Assembly: GCA_030619345.1 (NCBI GenBank)
Contig: JAUXBO010000174.1
Span: 1-5,792, forward strand
DNA length: 5,792 nt
Direction of reading: 5' to 3'
From: Candidatus Zixiibacteriota bacterium
GTDB lineage: Bacteria; Zixibacteria; MSB-5A5; GN15; FEB-12
In this document: positions 1 through 5,099 of the stretch, one piece after another
Layout: each line of letters opens with the position of its first letter
Numbering within the stretch: the stretch's first letter is position 1
Translations under genes and position numbers: made by a program
Notes under the pieces: generated by a model
Seen by the model: the letters and a program-made list of their open reading frames with translations, nothing else
What the model was told of the DNA's origin: nothing
The model's database searches: none

Positions 1-2
1 AA

Positions 3-896
3 CATAGTATAATCGGTACGATCCAGAATGAGCCACAGACACATGGTCACTCCCTCGCAGACATTGAAAAAAAAACCCAGAGAACCATACTTTGTTACAT
101 AGCAAATCTCGGCCATCCGGGCGGAGCAATGAAGCAGGAGGATGACAAAGGACTCGATATAATCCTACAGACTACTGACCTCAAGAAATATGATGGCAGG
201 TTAGACTTTTTGATCAGCAGTAACGGTGGCCTACCAGAGGTCGCCGATAAAATGGTTCAGACGCTTAGGACGCATGCCACCGACTTGCGAGTTATTGTTC
301 CCAAATCTGCCATGAGTGCAGCAACACTCCTAGCTTTTGGCGCTGACCGCCTGGTGCTCGGTGAGACCTCAGAATTGGGTCCAATCGATCCGCAGATGAT
401 TTTGAAGGGCCCGAAAGGAGATTCGGCAATCCCGGCCAGTAACATAATCGACGCATGGGAAAGACTTAGGGACGATCTCAAGGCCTGCAATCCACAGTCT
501 CCGGATGTTGCTGGAATAATCGCCCATATCAACAATATTAACCCGCTGCTCGTCCAGGCGAGCATTAAAGCCAAATCATTCTCTGAACAACTCGCTAAGG
601 ATTTGCTCGGAGGAGGATTGCTCAAGGGAAAGCCGCAGGAGATTATCAATTTTGCAGTCTCTGAATTCGTGGCACGCGGTGAGAAACTTTCGCATGGTAT
701 GTCGGTGCGACACGTACTGTTGCGCAAGTGGGGATTCGATACAATTGATCTAATAAACAAAGACGATGAACTGTGGAAAATGATATTTAATGTCTTTCTC
801 AGAATAGAGATTTATGTTGTAAGCAAGGGATTCTCAAAGCACTTTGCAAACAGCAACGGCTTTATCAGTCAGCAGATCAGTACTAGGGCAGTTTGA
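3..896 (+). CDS. SDH-family (SppA/ClpP-fold) serine protease, 5'-partial
   Basis: The protein resembles the serine dehydrogenase proteinase (SDH_sah) family, which has a ClpP/SppA crotonase-like fold. An internal ATG at 129 would give 255 residues, but the frame is open without a stop back to base 3. Those 42 extra codons contain no ATG, GTG or TTG start and read as the family's N-terminal strand (EKKTQRTILCYIANLGHPGG), so the true start lies left of the window. Counting from the ATG at 129, visible family features are NGG at 32-34 (oxyanion-loop position), VPKSAMSAAT around 57-66 with Ser63 (codon 315-317) as likely nucleophile, SELGPIDPQ at 81-89, and LSHG with His189 (693-695) before the typical C-terminal helix (DDELWKMIF). 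No signal peptide or membrane segment is visible, so it is probably cytoplasmic. The substrate is unknown. The gene may be cargo of the adjacent integrated element. The family call is firm; the biological role is not. Confidence 0.85.
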   Translation, partial: HSIIGTIQNEPQTHGHSLADIEKKTQRTILCYIANLGHPGGAMKQEDDKGLDIILQTTDLKKYDGRLDFLISSNGGLPEVADKMVQTLRTHATDLRVIVPKSAMSAATLLAFGADRLVLGETSELGPIDPQMILKGPKGDSAIPASNIIDAWERLRDDLKACNPQSPDVAGIIAHINNINPLLVQASIKAKSFSEQLAKDLLGGGLLKGKPQEIINFAVSEFVARGEKLSHGMSVRHVLLRKWGFDTIDLINKDDELWKMIFNVFLRIEIYVVSKGFSKHFANSNGFISQQISTRAV

Positions 897-1076
897 CTAA
901 GATGTGCGGTATTCGATTACGCCCGATGGGTAAGAATCCCAAACGTCCTCTGAAGCTGGCGGTAAGAACTGTAGGTAGGGGAGGTTCTGAGCGGCGTCTG
1001 CTCGCAACTGTTCCAACAATTTACAGTCTTCCTGGAATTGATCGAGTTCTTTTTGTAGGTCTTTGGTCTTTTTCAT
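897..1076 (-). CDS. Small 59-residue protein of unknown function
   Basis: This complete small gene starts at ATG 1076-1074 and stops at TAG 899-897. A strong Shine-Dalgarno sequence (AGAGGAG, 1083-1089) sits 6 nt upstream of the start. The protein begins MKKTKDLQKELDQFQEDCKL and is very charged. Residues 5-29 look like an amphipathic helix with a 3-4 spacing of hydrophobics (L7, L11, F14, C18, L21), compatible with a short coiled coil. The tail is rich in Pro, Tyr and acidic residues and contains no cysteine pair or recognisable helix-turn-helix. Its stop codon directly abuts the stop of the convergent protease gene (894-896), and its start lies 57 bp from the divergent recombinase gene. That position, next to an integrase, would suit an accessory or regulatory protein of the element, but this is inference. 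I do not recognise the family. Confidence 0.6.
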   Translation of the reverse strand: MKKTKDLQKELDQFQEDCKLLEQLRADAAQNLPYLQFLPPASEDVWDSYPSGVIEYRTS

Positions 1077-1082
1077 GGCCTG

Positions 1083-1089
1083 CTCCTCT
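1083..1089 (-). promoter_or_regulatory. Ribosome binding site of the 59-residue gene
   Basis: The minus strand reads AGAGGAG followed by a 6-nt spacer (CAGGCC) and ATG. This near-ideal Shine-Dalgarno match is the main reason to believe the small minus-strand gene rather than the overlapping plus-strand open frame, which has a TTG start and no comparable signal. Confidence 0.65.
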
Positions 1090-1133
1090 CAGCATTAATA
1101 TCGGCAATCTAAGGGAAAAAGCAAGGCCCAATT

Positions 1134-2189
1134 ATGCCTAAGGCAGTTAAATACGACAAGGGTTATAAGGTCAATTTCCGATTCCGGAACAAGCGGTATC
1201 AGCGCCGGTTTCGGTGGGCCGACTACGATGATCCCAAGAAAGCTGCTCTGGATTTCATCGACCTGGTGAAGACTGGTCAGGTGGGTGAGTCGATGGCCCT
1301 TACGGCCGCGGTGAGGCAGTACGCCGCCTGGCGATACAATAAGTTCAAGAGATCCACAGTCGACAGAGACCAGTCAAGGCTCAAGCGGTTTCTCACCTGG
1401 TGTGCTGACAACAAGGTCGTCGGTATGGAAGATATCAACCTGATCAAGTTCCGGGAGTTTCATGATTACTTCTACATGAACTACCCGTTCCTTAAATCGA
1501 ACAAACGCAAATGCGAAAAGGCCAACGTCACCTGGAACAAGTACCGCCTGGTCCTTTCGAACTTCTTTGAGTTCTGTTCCGATCGCCGGTGGATGGATGA
1601 CAACTTTGCCCGGCACAAAGAGTTCAAGGTGACCATCGATGACGCTGACGAGCGTTGGTTCACTCCGACTGAGGTCGATCAGATAATCAAACACTTTGAT
1701 ACTACCGGTGATATCATGCGACAGACTTTTTACCGGTTCCTGCCGTATACCGGCTTCAGAGTTGGGGAGGCACTCAACCTCAAGTGGCGGGATATTAACT
1801 TCGAGACTCAGATTATCACCGCCCGAAACACCAAAGTGAAGCGGAATAGATCAGTACCGATGCATAACAATCTTCGTGGGGCACTTGAGAAGATACAATT
1901 GAACAAACCGAGTCATCTGGTATTCGCCAAAGCAGACGGCCACCCGTACTACACCGGCCCCACGTGGTACCATGTTTTGGTGAAGGCAACCAACACTCTC
2001 GGCATGGAGCAGGGCAACCTCAAAGCGTTCCGACATGCCTTTGGATCGGCGCTGGCCAGCAACGGAACCAGCGTTCGAGAGATCATGGAATTGATGGGGC
2101 ACACGACTCCGGGCATGGCTCTCAGATATATTCACGCCTCGCAGCTACATCTTCGTGAGAAGGTCAATCAATTGCCGTTTGGACGTTAG
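1134..2189 (+). CDS. Tyrosine recombinase / phage-type integrase
   Basis: This 351-residue site-specific recombinase has the usual length of tyrosine integrases. Residues about 1-50 are a basic N-terminal segment that could bind arm-type sites. Residues about 55-155 form the SAM-like core-binding domain, and about 175-345 the catalytic domain. Catalytic residues visible are Arg209 in TGFRVGEAL, a lysine in the beta-hairpin (Lys234 or Lys236, TKVKRNRS), Arg300 in LKAFRHAF, His323 in MGHTT, and the nucleophile Tyr332 in LRYIH (codon 2127-2129). The first histidine of the usual HxxR box is replaced by Lys297. The start ATG at 1134 has a modest AAGG 7 nt upstream (1123-1126). The gene reads toward the 3' end of a tRNA-Ser gene 140 bp away, which suggests that tRNA as the integration target. 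The enzyme appears intact. It would catalyse integration and excision of the element to its left; the exact att site is unproven. Confidence 0.93.
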   Translation: MPKAVKYDKGYKVNFRFRNKRYQRRFRWADYDDPKKAALDFIDLVKTGQVGESMALTAAVRQYAAWRYNKFKRSTVDRDQSRLKRFLTWCADNKVVGMEDINLIKFREFHDYFYMNYPFLKSNKRKCEKANVTWNKYRLVLSNFFEFCSDRRWMDDNFARHKEFKVTIDDADERWFTPTEVDQIIKHFDTTGDIMRQTFYRFLPYTGFRVGEALNLKWRDINFETQIITARNTKVKRNRSVPMHNNLRGALEKIQLNKPSHLVFAKADGHPYYTGPTWYHVLVKATNTLGMEQGNLKAFRHAFGSALASNGTSVREIMELMGHTTPGMALRYIHASQLHLREKVNQLPFGR

Positions 2190-2220
2190 TACGTTTCGTT
2201 AGTACACTTGTACTAAAGTG
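2184..2220. repeat. GTAC-core direct and inverted repeat cluster after the integrase
   Basis: CGTTAGTAC occurs twice (2184-2192 and 2197-2205), 13 bp apart start to start. The second copy overlaps a perfect inverted repeat, TTAGTAC (2199-2205), loop ACTT, GTACTAA (2210-2216). An alternative pairing, CACTT (2205-2209) with AAGTG (2216-2220), overlaps it. The first repeat includes the integrase stop codon. No T-run follows on the plus strand, so this is a poor intrinsic terminator. Iterated sites between int and its tRNA target could be recombinase or excisionase binding sites, which is inference. Confidence 0.5.
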
Positions 2221-2329
2221 GGCCCATTCCCCCCAATTCTCCCCTAATTTTGCCGAAACACAGAGAGGCCGGAATCGTTAGAATCGCCCAGCTAACTGCC
2301 TGTAATGCATGTAAATGGTTCAATATCAA

Positions 2330-2417
2330 TGGCGGAGGAGGTAGGATTCGAACCCACGGTACCTTGCGGCACAACGGTTTTCAAGACCGCCGCTTTCGAC
2401 CACTCAGCCACTCCTCC
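2330..2417 (-). tRNA. tRNA-Ser(UGA)
   Basis: The minus strand folds into a complete long-variable-arm tRNA. The acceptor stem pairs GGAGGAG (2417-2411) with CTCCTCC (2340-2334). The D arm contains GGCTGAGTGG. The anticodon loop is CTTGAAA with anticodon TGA (2383-2381). The variable arm is class II (TGCCGCAAGGTA), and the T arm is GTGGG-TTCGAAT-CCTAC. The discriminator base is G (2333) and the CCA end is encoded (2332-2330). The anticodon stem has one G-U pair at its top. It decodes UCN serine codons, chiefly UCA. Its 3' end faces the tyrosine recombinase gene, making it the likely integration target; if so, the element has left the tRNA sequence intact. Confidence 0.97.
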
Positions 2418-2439
2418 GGTTCAGATAGCCTGGGCTAAG

Positions 2440-2465
2440 ATTGTAACTTCACCGGTTCATGTCAA
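2440..2465 (-). promoter_or_regulatory. Possible promoter of the tRNA-Ser gene
   Basis: On the minus strand a perfect TTGACA (2465-2460) is followed 14 nt later by TACAAT (2445-2440), which lies 22 nt upstream of the mature tRNA 5' end. The position suits a tRNA promoter and both boxes look bacterial sigma-70-like. The 14-nt spacer is shorter than the usual 16-18, so either the real -10 box is a weaker neighbour or the promoter is atypical. Confidence 0.35.
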
Positions 2466-2559
2466 GGGCAGAAAATTTCCAATCTTTCCTCATTCTCAAT
2501 TAAGATTTACTGCCTGTCTGAATTAATTGGGCAAGTAGATCGCGACTATCAGCCGGATT

Positions 2560-3759
2560 CTATTTCCACGCCTGTGGCCCACCGTAGAGCCCTATATGCG
2601 ATGTAGTTCCATCGGAATTAAAAATGAGGGTGTCCCCGCCATGTATTCCGGGCGAGTCTTCCATGAGGTGAAAATCACCGTCACCAATAAACATCGGGTC
2701 GATACTTCTATTCCCGGCCAGGCCGGACTGATCCCAGATGCCGTCGTAATCTCCTGCAACATTATCGAACAGAATATTATGAGCAAAGTCCCATTTAGCC
2801 CAATCCCCATAATTCCAGACACCAACACAGGGGCAAACCCACTGATCCCGCCAGCCGTTTTCCGCTATAATATTATTGACGATTCTTCCGTGGCTGTCAG
2901 TCGACCAGGGAGCAATACCGCAGTTGCCGTTATGATACACGACATTGTTGGTTATATCCATATAGGCTCTGCCGGTAGCGATGATCCCCCACCCAAGATT
3001 GTTGTGGACGAGGTTATTCCGAGCTATGACCCAGCTATTTCCAAAAGCTCCAATCCCCTTCCAAAAGCCGGTGACTTCATTGCGCCAGGCTCGGCAAGTA
3101 GCATCCCAGGTAACCCCAATTCCGACACCGCGACCGTCCTTGATTTTACAGTTTTCGATCACTGCCGAAGCTCCCCGATAAAGTGCAATTCCATCCCAAC
3201 CGCCGTTGATTATATTACAGTCACGGATGTAAATATCGGCCTGCTCCCTTCCAAAAACACCGCCAATTCCAACTACAACGCTGTCTATGCGGTCGTCATT
3301 ATCAAGAATATCGACTCTCTCAATCACAACTCTTGACCGTCGAATCACTATCGCGGCATCGGTGGCATTTCCATCGGGATCACGCTTACCACCGGTAACA
3401 GTCAGATTCCTCAGCCTGGAGTCGGGGGAATCTTCGAAATAAACGCCATATCCGGCGTTGGTTATCAACCTTGTTAAGTCTCGGTCCAGCCCAACAATCG
3501 TCAGAGATTTCCCTCTCACGATAAATCCGTAAGATGCCGACACTTCGGTTTGCGGATCGGCACAATTGCCACAGAGTGGTTCGACAAATTGGGTGGGGCG
3601 AGCCAAAAAGTCTTTAGCTGCCAGTAGCAGTGTATCGCCATCCCTAGCGATATTGATCACTGCCTGAAGGTCCGACCCTCGTTCCACGGTCAGACTCGCA
3701 GAGTTCACTGTTAAGGCTACAATTACTACGGCCGTTAGGGTGCAGCATATTATTCTCAT
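2560..3759 (-). CDS. Exported right-handed parallel beta-helix protein
   Basis: I chose the ATG at 3759-3757 (399 residues). An in-frame TTG at 3780 would add seven residues ahead of a signal peptide that is already complete. Neither start has a good Shine-Dalgarno sequence. Residues 1-21 form a Sec-type signal (MRI, then a hydrophobic stretch to about 18, cleavage probably near NSAS at 19-22). Residues about 75-335 contain repeated short strands of the right-handed beta-helix type, with asparagine-rich turns such as ARNNLVHNN, ITNNVVYHN and IVNNIIAENG. The C-terminal block, with DPMFIGDGDFHLMEDSPGIH at 354-373 and the ending IGLYGGP, is the familiar closing module of this group of secreted polysaccharide-related proteins. 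No catalytic site or C-terminal sorting domain is recognisable, so enzymatic activity is unproven. It is probably periplasmic or secreted. The gene diverges from the SLOG-like gene across 111 bp. Confidence 0.85.
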   Translation of the reverse strand: MRIICCTLTAVVIVALTVNSASLTVERGSDLQAVINIARDGDTLLLAAKDFLARPTQFVEPLCGNCADPQTEVSASYGFIVRGKSLTIVGLDRDLTRLITNAGYGVYFEDSPDSRLRNLTVTGGKRDPDGNATDAAIVIRRSRVVIERVDILDNDDRIDSVVVGIGGVFGREQADIYIRDCNIINGGWDGIALYRGASAVIENCKIKDGRGVGIGVTWDATCRAWRNEVTGFWKGIGAFGNSWVIARNNLVHNNLGWGIIATGRAYMDITNNVVYHNGNCGIAPWSTDSHGRIVNNIIAENGWRDQWVCPCVGVWNYGDWAKWDFAHNILFDNVAGDYDGIWDQSGLAGNRSIDPMFIGDGDFHLMEDSPGIHGGDTLIFNSDGTTSHIGLYGGPQAWK

Positions 3760-3860
3760 CTTAGTGGGAAATAGTACCAATTGTACTTCAAATCAACTAA
3801 AATCGAAATACAATTCGTTCTGCTTGTTTGATCGGCGCAATGACATTTATTGTCTTTCAA

Positions 3861-3866
3861 AAGGAG
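3861..3866 (+). promoter_or_regulatory. Ribosome binding site deciding the SLOG-like gene start
   Basis: AAGGAG lies 4 nt before GTG 3871. The longer open frame starts at TTG 3850, but that would place this Shine-Dalgarno sequence inside the coding region. The spacing is slightly short, but the match is strong enough to prefer GTG. Confidence 0.6.
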
Positions 3867-3870
3867 AGGC

Positions 3871-4983
3871 GTGCCAATTAGAAATGCAAAGAAAGCGACC
3901 CTGCTGATTTCTCGCCAGGCGATGCGCCCCAATGGATCGGACGCCTGGGTGAGAAATACAGTAGCGGCAATAGACTGGATTAAAAAGCGTGGTTACTCCA
4001 TCTGCTCTTCGACAGGGATGCTTACCTGGGATTTGATCACGACTATTGCTGCCGCTAAAAAGGTTCCCCTGCATTTGATTATCGCCAACAATTATAAAGG
4101 AAAAACCACCGAACTCAGAGAGTGGATCGTCTCGGAATATCGGATGGTGCAAGCTCCGGTTACAATTGAAATTGTAGAAGAAGCCTCGAAAACAACAGCC
4201 GCCCAAAAACGAGATGAACTACTGATTCGGACTGCTGATATACTATTGCCTATTTCCATTCGACTGGAAGGCTCGCTTGAGGCGCGAATCAAGGCATCGG
4301 AAAAAGAGACTGACCGATCTTTTGAGACTCCTTACCAGACCCGAACAGAACCGATTGGTTACTCTCTGCAGCCAGATTATATATCCGACGAACTCAGACA
4401 GATGGAATCTGACAAACCGGACTACTTGATCCACTGGACCAGAGCCAATAATGGCAAATGGCCGGACGAAAAGATATCAGATTTCATTAACGATATTATT
4501 ATCTCGAAATCCTATCCGCGATCAGCGTTTCATACTCTTGAACGCATCCTGAGCCAGCGTAGATTGGTTGCATCCGCACGACACATGCCGAGAAAAGCCG
4601 CATGTGTTTCATTTTCACAGCTTCCGCCAACGGAAGTTCTCCCGCTCATGAGATGGCGGGCACGTTATCGAGAGATGTCGTTCGAGCCTTACGGGATCGG
4701 CATAGCCAGAGAATTGGCCGAACAACTTGGTATCCGCGCTGTACAGTATGTCGACGACAATCGGAAGGCGGGACAAGCATCTGATGAAAGATGGCTGACT
4801 CAATCTCGCGGCAAGCATACCGATTGGCAAAACGAAAAGGAGTATCGAACCCGAGGCGATATTGATCTCTCGCAGGTTCCAAACAATAAGTTGGTTGCGT
4901 TCTGCCGTTTCAGATCGGAAGCAGCACAACTTCAGGCTCAAACTGGCATCAGAACCATACCGATGGATAATCGTACTGATTGA
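3871..4983 (+). CDS. Two-domain protein: DprA/SLOG-like N-terminus, AbiGi/DUF2971-like (ART-like) C-terminus
   Basis: This 370-residue protein starts at GTG 3871, chosen for the AAGGAG just upstream. Residues about 8-140 look like a SLOG (DprA/LOG) Rossmann domain: strand ATLLISR, helix, GYSICSSTGM (41-50) at the ligand loop, strand PLHLIIANN, then KRDELLIRTADILLPISIR (113-131) with EGSLEARI, matching DprA's RN..I...SD..LVVE...SGSL pattern. Residues about 183-350 resemble the AbiGi/DUF2971 group: LIHWTRA with His188, HTLERILSQRRL (221-232), the buried strand ACVSFSQLPP (244-253), EPYGIGIARELAEQLGIRAVQYV (272-294), and DWQNEKEYR with Glu322/Glu324. In such families the H...E pair has been likened to ADP-ribosyltransferase active sites. 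SLOG domains bind nucleotide-derived ligands in several immunity proteins. I infer a sensor-effector fusion, possibly in phage defence. There is no transmembrane segment or signal peptide, so it is probably cytoplasmic. It stands alone, with no operon partner visible. The fold assignments are by eye. Confidence 0.75.
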   Translation: MPIRNAKKATLLISRQAMRPNGSDAWVRNTVAAIDWIKKRGYSICSSTGMLTWDLITTIAAAKKVPLHLIIANNYKGKTTELREWIVSEYRMVQAPVTIEIVEEASKTTAAQKRDELLIRTADILLPISIRLEGSLEARIKASEKETDRSFETPYQTRTEPIGYSLQPDYISDELRQMESDKPDYLIHWTRANNGKWPDEKISDFINDIIISKSYPRSAFHTLERILSQRRLVASARHMPRKAACVSFSQLPPTEVLPLMRWRARYREMSFEPYGIGIARELAEQLGIRAVQYVDDNRKAGQASDERWLTQSRGKHTDWQNEKEYRTRGDIDLSQVPNNKLVAFCRFRSEAAQLQAQTGIRTIPMDNRTD

Positions 4984-5025
4984 AAACTGTTGATGGCACG
5001 AGTCACTTCAGCAAGTCGATTCTTC

Positions 5026-5094
5026 GTAGGTCGCGGACCCTTGTGGTCCCGACAATTCGCGACAATCGTCGGGACCGTAAAGGTCCCGACCTAC
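5026..5094. repeat. Nested palindromic repeat between convergent genes
   Basis: Outer arms GTAGGTCGCGGACC (5026-5039) and GGTCCCGACCTAC (5082-5094) pair with a single bulged C. Inside them, GGTCCCGAC (5045-5053) and GTCGGGACC (5068-5076) pair perfectly around a 14-nt loop. The same GGTCCCGAC core occurs in both the outer and inner pairs, so the element folds into two nested hairpins or alternative pairings. It lies in the 116-bp gap between the stops at 4983 and 5100. This is the layout of a REP-like dispersed palindrome. It could also halt transcription from both sides, although no clear T-tract follows. Confidence 0.7.
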
Positions 5095-5099
5095 AGGAG

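Larger units (their letters stand above)
1..2329. mobile_element. Probable end of an integrated element at tRNA-Ser
   Basis: The protease gene, the small gene and the recombinase gene lie on one side of a tRNA-Ser whose 3' end faces the integrase, which is the classical layout of a genomic island or prophage inserted at a tRNA 3' end. The element would extend left beyond the window. I could not find a second copy of the tRNA 3' segment in the window, so neither the att core nor the outer boundary is demonstrated. The right boundary given is simply the base next to the tRNA CCA end; the att core may reach into the tRNA. Confidence 0.4.

Noticed and set aside
605..620. CGGAGGAGG-like match to the tRNA 3' end inside the protease gene, considered as a second att copy
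   Set aside because: Only about nine bases match, within conserved coding sequence, and the match does not continue into the T arm.
257..760. Minus-strand 167-codon open frame
   Set aside because: It is antisense to the protease gene, which has clear family motifs; no ribosome binding site or family resemblance supports it.
1095..1129. Possible promoter (TTGCTT ... TATTAA) for the 59-residue gene
   Set aside because: The boxes are weak, and the predicted start of transcription would fall inside the ribosome binding site.
893..1141. Plus-strand 82-codon open frame between the protease and integrase genes
   Set aside because: It has a TTG start without a ribosome binding site, low-complexity arginine-rich composition, and overlaps both neighbours; the minus-strand frame in the same place has a strong ribosome binding site and a protein-like sequence.
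2295..2517. Direct repeat ACTGCCTGT at 2295-2303 and 2509-2517 flanking the tRNA gene, considered as att or target duplication
   Set aside because: A 9-mer repeated once is expected by chance many times in a window of this size, and the tRNA is intact between the copies.
2250..2526. Two plus-strand open frames with EVGFEPT and GGRIRTHGTL-like products
   Set aside because: They are the antisense reading of the tRNA-Ser gene, a well-known source of spurious database proteins.
2497..2529. CAATTAA ... TTAATTG inverted repeat downstream of the beta-helix gene, considered as a terminator
   Set aside because: The stem is AT-only apart from one pair, with a 19-nt loop and no T-tract, so it is too weak to call.
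2596..3336. Plus-strand 246-codon open frame
   Set aside because: It is antisense to the beta-helix gene, whose signal peptide, repeat pattern and C-terminal module are clear; the plus-strand product has no recognisable features.
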